64,000 nucleotides of DNA from Patagioenas fasciata (lineage: Eukaryota > Chordata > Aves > Columbiformes > Columbidae). Made by a program: the position numbers and the translations under genes. The DNA is taken from NCBI RefSeq assembly GCF_037038585.1, contig NC_092520.1, forward strand, positions 4,290,001 through 4,354,000, read 5' to 3'. The notes beneath the pieces are model-generated. The model was given only the letters and a program-made list of their open reading frames with translations, did no database searches and had not been told where the DNA came from. Shown here in pieces: positions 1 through 11,280 of this stretch; within the stretch, counting starts at the first letter, position 1; each line of letters opens with the position of its first letter.

Positions 1-2505
1 GCAGAAAGCACAGAACTAGGACCCTAATGTACCCATAACACCTTCTACAACACAAGGCAGCAGCAGGAATAAGTTATTTCCTGCTCATTCCCAATGGACA
101 CCCTGCAAGATCAGTCCTGTAATTATAAGGGCCAGTAATGGAAAAGATGTTGGAGGTAAATAAATTAAGGTGGGTTTAATTTACAGGCAGAAAAAAGACA
201 CTCGGAGGAAATGGAAGGTCTTGGGTTTCTAAGTCAGGCTGCCAAGACCAAGAAGAGAGACACAACTCTTTTAATTTTAATTAACTCTTCTAATTTTAAA
301 ATATTTCATGCTAATGGCCATACATACACCAAGAGCTTCTGCTCAGCCGCAGCCAGGGAGCTTTCAGAAATTGCTCCCTTCACACCCATGGAACAGGAGC
401 TCAAAATCTATACGAGGCCAGAACTTGACCACTTCTATCGTGATTTCCTGTCCAGTCCCTTTATGTGCCTTTTCTTGATCACAGTTATGTTTATGTTGCA
501 TGTGTTCAGCATTTATCCTGCATGTGTTTGCAATGACCTGGGGCATGGCAGCGGTGTGTGGGCACCGTCCCCTAAATTATGAAGCTCCCCTCTCATCCTT
601 CCATCACCTGGCCACATCTGTTAACAGCTTGGTAGGGAAATTGCTGCACAAATTACGGTGCTTATCTGTGTGTGCAGCTCTTGAGATCCTCATACCATGA
701 TCACAACATCAGACCCAGAAGCTGCTTTTTCATCCCTCTCCCTGCAAAGAGTTTCTTGGAATTACCCCGAAAAGGAATGAGTTGGTTTCTACAGCTGGTT
801 AACAGAGGGCTTGCAGTAACAAGATGCACAATATATTAGGTTTAAATGAATAACATTGTTGGCTACAGGGTCTGCTGAGTGCTGGCAGAGCTCAGATGCT
901 GTGTAGCTGTGGTCTTCAGAAAGAGCATTAAAACTGGTTGAAAAAATTACAGCTAATTGGATTGTCATGGCATTGGCACCGTAGTTTCTAAACATTTGCA
1001 ACAAAAGGTTATTGTCACTTCTGGCAGCTCCCAGCATCATGACACAGGGCTGAAATTTTCAAATTCTCCCATTTAATGGGGAGCTACGGAGTGTTTTTCT
1101 TAGCCTGGCCAAGCATGACTGTTCTGCTGGCTCGAAATAGCCAGTGTCCAAGTGTGATTCGCTGTTTTGTGTTGCTAGGAAGGCATGCAAGTCAGCCACA
1201 CAGCCCCAACCACCTTAAATGGGCCAAAGTTACTGCTTTTTTGGTGAGTGGGAAATTAGGAGATTAAGGAATTCACTCCACTGTTCTCTCATCTGCATGG
1301 CCAAGAGCTGAACCAGTATCTATTAAACCCATCTCTATATAGCTGATTTTTGCTCTATCTCACAGTCTATGAGCAGAGGACTTGAGGTTGGAACTGTTTC
1401 TCTAATATCAACCACAAGATGGATTTTATTCCTTTGAAACAAATAAACGTTGCTTTATTTTCCAGCTTGCCGTGCTGCCCACTTTGCAATAAATAGGATT
1501 CCACCCCAGAGAATGGGGGATCTCAATGTGCCACTCCTAATTAGAAAGGTGTTCAGGAGAAAAGAGGAGGGAATAAATAACCTCCTCATAAATCATTTGC
1601 AATGAAAGGGGTGGGAGGGCTAATGATTTTAAATGGATACTTTGGCAATTCCTTTAATGAGAAGGAGCAGGTAATTACATTGACCTTGGAGATCACATTA
1701 TTCTCCTCGGGCCAGAGGAGAGAAATGATGAAGGATTGCCTGGTGCTAGCTAAGCAAGGGGTGATGTTACAGAAGGCTGACACAATAGCTAACCAGGGAA
1801 CAGGCATTTGGTATGTTGTCTCACTCCTTTCCTACCTCCTTCCTCTTATGCCTGGTTTTCCTTGTCTTTTATTCTTTGGATAGGTTAGGGCCATTGGATT
1901 TGATTACTTGCTCCTTCTTACGGAGGCAAACCCAATGGAGTGGAGGTTGGGTTCTGAGTTGCCTCTGCATTCAGAATTATAGCCAGAAGCCAATGGGCTT
2001 CAGGGAGACCTGGACAACCCAGAGCAACAGAAAATACACCACCAAACCAAGTTGCTCCTAGAAAGCAGCCTTCCACCACCCCAAAAAAGGGAGGAAAACT
2101 GCATTTTCCCAATGGACCAGAGTAGAGAAGTCCTCAAGGTTCACCTCTGAGGCTGTTCAAATGCCATCATGTAATCCCAGAGCTGTGTTACACTGAGTAG
2201 AGCCACCAAAGGACTAGTCCTTCACTATGCAACTCTGATTTATTTGAGAAGATACCCCACAATGATTACTGAGGGTCTCTATACCATGAGAGAGCTGAGT
2301 GCATTGGGTCAAAATTAGAGACAGACCAGGAGCCAGGACAAGATGCAGGGGCATGAGGTGTGGATTTGTTTTATCCCATCTAGACACCTCCATTTCAACC
2401 GGCAGTCCAGATTCAATGGAGGGGAGTGGGTACTGCTGTATATTAATTAGCTTGTCCAGGGGTGAAGATCTGAAGCAGGCCAGACAAATGGCACTATATA
2501 AGTAG
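1..2505. other. Intergenic unique sequence, no gene seen
   Basis: No gene or recognisable repeat is visible. The open frames here are short, show no family resemblance and lie in ordinary AT-rich sequence. Relative to ACER3 further right, this is upstream intergenic DNA; whether it lies close to the neighbouring gene (TSKU in other amniotes) cannot be told. Confidence 0.6.
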
Positions 2506-3089
2506 CTGGAAAGCTTCTCAGCAGAAAAGGACCCAGGGGTGTTGGTGACAGTGGCTGAATATGAGCCAGCATGTGCCCAGGTGGCCACGAGGCCACCAGC
2601 ATCCTGGGTGGTACCAGCACTGGTGTGGCCAGCAGGTCCAGGACAGTGACCGTCCCTGTGCTGGGACCTGGGGAGGCCAAACCTCAAATCCTGGGGGCAG
2701 TTTTGGGCGCCTCACACCAAGAAAGGCCTGGGGGATCAGCTGGAGAACAGGAGCTGAGGGGAGACCTTCTGATCTCCGAACTGCCTGAAAGGAGCTTGGA
2801 GACGGGGGGGTCGGGCTCTGCTCCCCAGGAACAAGCGCCAGGAGCAGAGGAAACGGCCTCAAGTTGCACCAGGGGAGGTTGAGGTTGGATGTGGGGAACA
2901 ATTTCTTCCCCAAAGGGTTGTCAGGCATTGGAAGAGGCTGCCCAGGGCAGTGCTGGAGTCACCATCCCTGGAGGGGTTGAACAGACGCGGAGATGAGGTT
3001 CTTAGGGACATGGGTTAGTGACAGGGTTGGATTAATGGTTGGACTTAATGATCTTGAGTGTCTATTCCAACCAAAAACATTCTGTGATA
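2506..3089 (+). mobile_element. CR1 LINE, 5'-truncated 3' end
   Basis: A plus-strand CR1 3' fragment. It starts in the C-terminal ORF2 region (agctggaaagcttctcagca, then the aaaaggacccaggggtgttg block) and passes through the conserved block at 2940-2985 with ccatccctggagg. It ends at the typical terminus with ccaacc and attctgtgata. The coding remnant is broken by frameshifts and is inactive. The same subfamily appears at 23,913-24,574 and 55,592-56,026. Confidence 0.9.
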
Positions 3090-6000
3090 GAAGCACTTAT
3101 TTCCCTCTGTTGACTATTAAGCAAGCCCATGGCGATCAGCTCCATGATCCACAGAGGTGAAACAAGTCCTGATATGAGGTTGTTCAGAGAAACAATTTCT
3201 TCTGCCTCTGCCCACAGCACTCAAATTTTCAGAGCAAGCGCAAGAAGAAATTACTTTCATTTTCCCTTCTGATTCCACTTAATTTCTGGACCTTTCACAG
3301 TTGTACCTGGTTTTCCTCAGTGGAACAAAGGTGCAGACAAAGAGAGGAATGGAAATAAAGCTATTGACCAACAGCCACCAGAGGTGTGAGGCCAGAGAAA
3401 GAACAGTTTAGGAGCTGAAGTGAAGCTGTGCAGAGTCTCAGTCTATGATTGCCTGTTCCAATGATGCTTTGTGCAGATGCCACCAGCCATGGGTTTTAAT
3501 GGTTAGGATTGAAATTCTCCTCCAAAAGAGCCATTCGACAGCTTGTCACACTGAAGTCTTGCTCTTTCACATATCACCTGGCAAAGCAGACCTCACCTGT
3601 TCTTTTAAATATCATCCAGACAAGCGAGTTTTAATAGTTGGGCCACAGTAAGGTGTCACAGTAAAAGGCTTAGGCTCTGGCGGAAGCAATATCTGCTACA
3701 AGAAAATAGGGCAGGGTCATGATTGAGTGCCAGATACACTTGAGATATAAGAAAGTCTGCTGTTAAATGTATGTGAGAACAGGTAGATCCTTGTGCTTCT
3801 GCCATTTATTTTTCTCCAGGTTGCCCCGTTTGTGCCACAGAGACTTTCTAAAGAAAAATTCAGTCCACGCCATCACAGTGAGATGCTATGACCATTCAGT
3901 CCAACATTTGAGCTTTGTCTAAATTTGCCACGCTGACCCCTCTTATCTCCTGCAAACAATGTAATTCCTTACCTGGCAAACATCCCAGTGGGAACTGCTG
4001 CTGGCTCTAAATAAAGCCCAAAGGAAATTTGTTAATAACTGGAAAGGGAAGGTTAAACAAAACTAAGCCATTGGAAGCTTGTGAAGGAGACGGGGGGTTT
4101 AACAGGATGAGGAGCTGCTGTTCTGCAGCATGAGTGGAGGAGAGGACTTGGCCTGGTGGGAACACGAGTGTGCCAGCTTTCTCCTTCCATTCACACCACT
4201 TCTCCTTTCATTCACACCAACCAAAGCTCAGAGGTCTTGCTCAAAGACTCCTGCAGACAGATGCAAAAGTACTGAACTGATCAGTGAAGACCCAGGAGGA
4301 CCATGCCTAAAGCTTTATTCAAAATATGATCTCTGCCAGGTTTGGGGAAGAAAGCGGGGGGCAGAAGAAGTGTGATCAGCTGAAGTCTAGGAGCCTGGAG
4401 GGGAAAGAACTGTAAACCTACGACCAGTTCATTCATATTGTACGGTTTCCTTCCTGCTTTGGGTTGGACCTACTCTAAAGAATGGCCTTGCTGAACCTGG
4501 GCCACAGTCCAAAGTAACTTAATTCACTGTTAACACAATCACAACTGATAGCACAATGTGTTTCTTGGTCTCCACTGAAGGTCTCTGCACGCATCTTCTC
4601 CATCTACCTACTGCTGTACCAGGGTGGTCCCACCAATCTCCCTCCCCATCGGTTTCCTGCAGCAGAGCGTTGAATGAGGGGAATTTTTGCAATAAACCCA
4701 CTCATCTGTGAGCATTTCCGCCATCAGGCTTCATTCTGAGAGAGACAAAAAGAGCTCAAATGAGATGGAGATGAAATTGGGGGGGTGGGCTTTGAGCAAG
4801 AGAATGGAGAAAGACCGAAGAGACAATATGGTGATGAGAGACCAGCAGAAACAGGGTGTGCAAAGTGCAATTGCACATCTGTGGGAGGAAAAAGTGATAG
4901 CAAACACACAATTGTGGGATAAAACAGCACAAAAGTGTGTGTTTGAAGGAAATCAACCCCAAAACCCCATCCCAATTCAATTCACACAAATTTCTCCCCA
5001 CTTCTGTGAGCAGAAAGCACTCAGGAGCTTCCCCCAGCATGTGGCGACAACCAGCCACTTACGCTGCTTGTGTTGAGCAAGTCACCAAACATCTCTCCCA
5101 GGACAGGCAATCGTTGCGGATCTAATTAAAGTTTGTCACGCAACTGTGCTCGGCTGACCAGCATCTGAGTGCATGAGATGATCGCTGTTAATTTTATCTG
5201 ACAACGATCGTTACATCAGGACCAAATCTCTACATGGGACACAACACTCACCAAGAGGTGGACACAGCTGCAGGAGCTCTGAAGGTGCAGGAGACAAGGA
5301 GGACCTGGAAACCCTGGTTGTGCACATGGATGGGTCTGGTTGTCCTTGGCCCCAACAGGCTGAGGATGCCGCTCACTGCCACGTGTGTCAGTCGGTGACA
5401 CCACTGGCTGGCAGAGCAGAGCAGACAGAAATGGCTGGAAAACTGGGTCTCCTCTACGCAAAAGCATCATCAACCCTCTTCTACAAGCATGGGACCACCT
5501 CCCACTGTCATCTGACTCCACTAGTGCAGCCTTTCAGGCAGGAGGTGGTTATTTTTAAATGATAAACCTACTGAGATGTGGAATAAAATATAAAGTTATG
5601 ACCTACACTTTGCTAATAATCACTATGCAGTCATCTCGGTCTCCCTACCAGCCTCTGGAAAGGATCTTGAGGCAGATGTCTCCTCTCCACCCATGCTCTA
5701 GGGCTGTAAGCAGTGTGGCCGTGTTCCTGTACCTGTCAGTGCACAGAGTTGTGTCAGGGCTCAGCGCTGTGCTAAACATGTCCTGGTGGCCCCAGACTTG
5801 GAGGACCAGGGCAAAGAGCAAAAGACTGGTCTAAGAGAAGCTGTCCAGCATGGTAGAGATACATAATAAATGTCTGTGATGCGGCGATTCAGCCCCTGCA
5901 TCTCTGCCTGTGGTCCCCGATGGTCAGCAGATGGGGGGATGAAGATTTACTGACCTCAGCTGTCTCTTGGGAATGGTTGCTGCCCCACGTTATCCCTTGA

Positions 6001-9000
6001 AACCTGCTCAGAAATTCAGCAGAGGTGTGAGCCAAACCACAGACCAGTCTGGCAACGTAGTAAGAGATAATTGAACGGACGCTTCATGGCCCAGAGCATG
6101 CCCTGCCACTAATTAATTGATTAATCCTGAAAAACGGGACCAGATTTTTGATCAAATTGTCCTTCACAAGATCCCTGAAGGAATAAGGCTTGCAGGAACG
6201 GCAGAGGAATCTCGTTAACCGATGTCACTTATTAGTAGCATTTAAATAATCTCTTTGAAGGCATTTGTACCTCTTAGCAACAAAAAAGGACCAGGAAATT
6301 GCTGCGCATGTGGTGGCAAACACAGGCCTGGGTGACCTCTGGGAATTTGACAGATCTAAGGTTGAATCAGTGTGATGGACTTAGAACTGCCGTAAACTCC
6401 CAGGTAAATAACAGGGAAAGCAAAAAAAGCATTATTCTATGTGGCAGCAAGACCATAACTGAAAACCTCAGAAAGCACCCTACAAGGCGAAGTCTGAGCT
6501 TGTTATTCTCTTCTTAGAATGTAATTGCCTTTTTTAATATAAAAGCTTTTAAAATAATTTTCTTGGAGTCGCAATGCAGAGCCCCCATGGATCTCTCAGG
6601 ATTATGTTGTCTCATCCTCCACACAAGCGTCCACAATTCTCTCTGATCAAAAAAGTAACCGCATTGCCAAAATCCAATGTTCTCATTAGAATGATCAGTT
6701 AATTAGCGTGCCTCTCCCTGCAATTAATTTAACAGGTCTCTGTTGTATGGCAAATGCTTCACCTGCTCTATTTCCTCTCTGCTTATAACTGAAGATCCCA
6801 TTTGCGAAGGGGCTCAGCAAGAAGGAGATGTATCTCCAAGTCATCCTACCAGGTGGGCACTTGCATGGTTCGTGTGACACCCATGGTCTGGGTTTTTATG
6901 GTGCAGCCTTGAGTATGAGAAACTGCAGCTGAAATTTGATTAAATCTGGTACTTTCCTGTGTCCATCTCTGTTCTCATTGATGTTATTGTATAGGAGGTC
7001 ATTACAGATGATGCAGTCTTGGAATCCAGAATCCATGGAGATAGTTTTGGAGGCTTCTCCTTTTGTTTGGAGTAGACACCTAGAGCGACCTGGTCTTGGA
7101 ATCCAGGTTGCATCTGGTGAGCAACAACTGATCTCATCAAGACACAGCCATCAAATTGTGGGGTCTTCTCCATCTACGTTGATTCATTGAACTTATTTAA
7201 GCTGGTACAGGAAGATGAGAGCTTTGGGAATCTCTCAGGAATGACATGAAGACCAGAATTAGATGAATGACATGAAGACCTTGGAAAAACATTAAGGTGT
7301 GGAGCAATGCTCAGTTGCTTAACTCAGTCAAAGTCACTTCATTATAGCAACATTTTTCTGGGTCCTGATTTTCTACCTGAGTAAAATAATTAAATATTTA
7401 AAGTCAACCAGTTTGAGAGGATCCTATGCATCCACGCAGATCCAGGTATTTGCGAGGCAGATTACAGCAATTAGTGGGCACTTTGATGCTTCTGAAAGGG
7501 ATTTTAAGAAGACATGTAAAACCTGTTACTGAAGAAGGTTTCCTGACAAGTCAGCTTCCAAAAAGGTTGATTTGAAGCTCATTCCTTGGTGATGATGGTA
7601 GTCAAGATGGAAGACACCCAAGATGAGTCTTTGATATGAAAATAGGTAAACAAACAATCAAAGGAAAGAATTTGGGAGGGAGACAGGGGGTGGCTTTGTC
7701 TCCTTCAGGCTGCTCACTGGGAATTGATCTCAGCCACAGGGTTTGGGGTCTCTACATTTTCAGTGCAAAGACTTTCTCTGTTCAACACCACCTTTTCTAG
7801 TAAACACAATGACTTTCTGTTTGTCCCCCTGAACCTCTGCACCTGGGGGATCTGCTTCATTTTCCTTGGGTTGCTTTTTCTTTCCAGCACCTTTGCACTT
7901 TTTATTGCACTTATTGTCTCGCTGTGTCCTGTATCCCCAGCACCGGGCAACTTGATCCTAACACTGATACTCTGCGGCATCACCTCAAGGTAACTTTACC
8001 TGAAACAACGGGCTAAATTATTTGTTTAATCAGAGCAATAGACTTAAACCAATAGTTAAATCAATACCTTTAGCTTTTACCTTTACTGGCAAATCAACGA
8101 GGTTACCCCATCAGAAGATCCGGCCATATGATGCAACTCAGGCCCAATACTGCAATGGAAAATCAAGGCTACTTAATACTATTAGGTTTTATTACGGCAA
8201 AAATGTTCCTTTGCATTGGAATTACAACAAAGACATTCATGTTCTGATTTGACTCCTTGAGCTCAGTGTATAATCTCTGGAAGATAAAATGATATTAATT
8301 CTATGTGTAAAGAATGTCTGGTAAACTGCCAGGTTTTTCTTTCTTTTAATTACTGAAAAGGAAGATGGGGAACTGGCTTCCTACCTAATATCTGGAGCTA
8401 AAAGCATTTCACAATAAGAAATAACTTGAGCAAACATCTATCCTTTTATCTCTCACAGTTCCTCTAGGCTCATTTTGATTTATTTTTTCTTAAGAGCAAA
8501 TCCTGTGTAGTTAATAAGCAGGGTGATAAAAGAAATCAATGCTCCATATCCAAACTGATGTACTGCTGCTCCAAGCACAATTTTGCCAGCGTGCTTCTTA
8601 ATGTCTCGGTAGTCTTTCTCTCTGTTTTGTCTTTTCTTTGGTGGCTGCACGTCAAATAAAAAGGGGAAAAAGGAAAATCAGGCTGGAAGGTGGCAGGTAA
8701 GATGCAGAGATGTAGAGAAGGAAAGGCACAGGGCATGGTCTCCACAGATGGGCTGAGGGAGAGGCAGTAATGGTCTGTAATGGGCATTGGTTTGCAAGTG
8801 TGAGAACTTCACAGTCACTGTACTTACCCTCTGTCCCAGCCCTGTCCTGGTGTTGAATGTCTCAATCTGCCACAACGCTGCCCTTGGGGTGAACAGGTGC
8901 TTTATATCATGATTGATGCCATTGATTAAGCCCTGTGCACTTCAGCTTTGATCTCCTATGTCTTTTCAGTGCTTGCATGAATTATATTTCCCCTAGGAGC

Positions 9001-9219
9001 AGAAGCAGATTCTGCGTCATATAGGGATGAGTTCCTATGCGGTGTGGAGGTCTCACCCTCAGTTTGCTGCTGGCTTTGGGCTTGCATCTGTCTCCCTTGA
9101 GGGCACCCCACAAAGTGGGTTCTGGTCTCAGAGCACATGGGCAAGGAGCCTCTGCACGATGCCTTAAACTTCTACTTTGCTTTTGTTTTCAACTCCCAAA
9201 TAAACAAGTAGCCACTGAT
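3090..9219. other. Intergenic, two possible regulatory blocks
   Basis: Six kilobases without a supported gene or young repeat. Two sub-blocks (5,090-5,220 and 6,040-6,290) stand out as unique sequence with homeodomain-type TAATTA/ATTAAT cores beside retained CpGs, which is compatible with conserved noncoding elements; conservation cannot be seen from one sequence. A 16-base direct repeat, gaatgacatgaagacc, occurs at 7239-7254 and 7265-7280. Nothing else was recognised. Confidence 0.5.
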
Positions 9220-9498
9220 GTTGCAACAGGACAAGAGGTTATGGTTTTAAACTAAAGGAGGGGAGATTCAGGACAGACATGAGGAGGAAATTTTTTACAA
9301 TTAGGATGGTAAAATACTGTCCCAGGTTGTCCAGAGAGGTGATGGATGAACCATCCCTGGAGACATCCCAGGCCAGGCTGAACAGGGCCCTGAGCAACCT
9401 GAGCTGGTGAAGATGTCCCTGCCCATGGCAGGGGTGGCACTGGATGAGGTCTGAAGGTCCCTTCCAACCCAAACCATTCTATGACTATGATTCTGTGT
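9220..9498 (+). mobile_element. CR1 LINE 3' end
   Basis: Plus-strand CR1 3' end of about 280 bases. It begins in the ORF2 C-terminus (gttgcaacaggacaagaggt) and contains the catccctggagacatcccag block. It ends with cccttccaacccaaaccatt followed by two degenerate tail units (ctatga, ttctgtg). It is the same subfamily as the reverse copies at 13,806, 21,800 and 26,615 and the forward copy at 15,556. Confidence 0.92.
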
Positions 9499-10956
9499 CA
9501 TGTTCCTACTGCCTGAAGACATGAGCACAAGGTCATGTTTCTTTGTCTTGAGAAACTGCTCATTGGCTGCATGCTTGCACCTTTCAGCCCACAGATAATG
9601 AGAGGTAATCTAGTTTAGGCTGATCCTCTCCACTCAGGAGCTAAGCTCAGCCCAGCGACAACTTTACACCCAAGAAACTGCTGCGGCTCAGCTCATTTGT
9701 TGTAATCTGCTCATGCAACAAGCACCAACCATTTCCAAAGCTGTTGTAACAGCTTGCTCCAAGGACAGCAGTTATAGTCTGACAGTGAGACCATTGAGCT
9801 CTAAAGCACAGGCTCCTCCAGGCTTCTTGAAGAGCTCGGCTGTCTTTAAGGCTGGTAGAAATAGGCTCTTGACCTCTATTTGGTTCAACAGCTATCACTG
9901 AGAAGAAGTAGGACTCCAGTGCGGCGCAACGGCTCGGAGATGCTGCATTCAGACGGTCCCTTTGCAGCAGCGGTGTTTACAAAGTTGAGGGCAATACATG
10001 GAAACTTCGCCCCTTGTTTAATTCATACCGTAAAAAGAGAGCAGTTTCCTGCCTGCATTTTCATGAGCAGGCATTCTTGACTTGAGTGAATTAATGAGTT
10101 TCATCTTGTTCTCCCTCACATTCGATATCACATTGTCCTAGGGCATTTAAAGGAATTAGGTTGGGTGGTTGTTTTCTTTTTCTCTGAGAGAAAGAGACGT
10201 GTCGCCTCTTTCTTTATCTTTGATTTCACCAAAGGTTTCCATTTGTTCAGCCTATTAAAATCCAGCAAAGGGAGGCATCTGAAAACTCTGTTGTGCCTTG
10301 CAGAGCTCGGCCGCAATGTATTTCACAGGACTCGCTGTCCCTATAAAAGAGGAATGGGGTTTAGTCTCGCAAGACCTTGCTGAAATCCGTCAGTTTAATT
10401 AGAGACTATTTTGCAAGGGTGGAAAATAATTATTGTGCATACAGAGTGGAAATGACCGAAAATTGCCTCATTAACGTTGATTCATTGTAGCCGGCACATA
10501 ATGAGTAGAGACCCGAGCCCCTTGATGAATGGTGCTCCCTCCACGCTAACACGCTTTGCATCTGTAATGGCTGAATATGGCTCATTTTATGGGACCAGCG
10601 GTGCAGAGAGGAGACAGGGCCAGGGGAAGGCACCCTGCACATGGACCAACACGGTGGTACCACCTGGCTCCTACATAGAAGCCCAGAGGTTGGAGCTTGG
10701 GGCATCTCTGAGGGGATGGTTCTTTCTGCTCATAGCCCCCTACCCCAGCCTGGGGTCTGAAAGGAAAAATTGGGGATTAAAATTGGGAATTGCCTCCAGT
10801 GAGGTCTTGGCTGCCCATTTATTACCAGTGTTCTCAGACAAAAATTACCCCTGGGCCAGGACTCACGCTATGAGTCTTGGCCCGTGGCTCAGGGATGGTA
10901 CATGGTCCACAGCGCCTTTCAGCATCGGGCACAGGTCACACAGGGGAAGACACAAC
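9499..10956. other. Intergenic, candidate regulatory block at 9890-10560
   Basis: Unique sequence without a recognised repeat. The part from about 9,890 to 10,560 mixes retained CpGs with AT-rich homeodomain-type cores and is a candidate enhancer by composition only. A 163-residue open frame at 10,477-10,968 lacks any family signature and I treat it as chance. Confidence 0.4.
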
Positions 10957-11280
10957 ACAGAATCATAGACTCATAGACTCATAGACTCATAGAATCATTT
11001 TGGTTGGAAGAGACCCTCGGGATCATCAAATCCAACCATAACCTAACTCTAGCACTAAACCATGTCCCTGAGAACCTTGTCTATGTGCCTTTTAAACATC
11101 TCCAGAGATGGTGACTCCACCACTGCCCTGGGCAGCCTGGTCCAATGCCCCACAGCCCTTTCCGGGAAGAACTTTTTCCAAATATGCAGTCTAAATCTTC
11201 CCTCGTGCAACTTGAGGCCATTTCCTCTTGTCCTAAACCTCTTGTCCTAACATCACCCCATGCGTTCTTCTCCCAGATGG
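10957..11280 (-). mobile_element. CR1 LINE 3' end, altered tail repeat
   Basis: Minus-strand CR1 3' end. It opens on the plus strand with cacagaatcatag, then three copies of a variant tail unit (actcatag), then the attttggttggaagagacc terminus. The ORF2 remnant ends near the ttgaggccatttcctcttgt block, after which similarity fades between about 11,250 and 11,280. The usual tail unit is ATTCTATG; here the internal units read as AGTCTATG on the element strand. Confidence 0.88.

Noticed and set aside
7239-7280. 16-base direct repeat gaatgacatgaagacc
   Set aside because: Two copies with a 26-base period and nothing else repeated; a minor local duplication.
10477-10968. 163-codon plus-strand frame
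   Set aside because: No family signature and it runs into a CR1 tail; probably chance.
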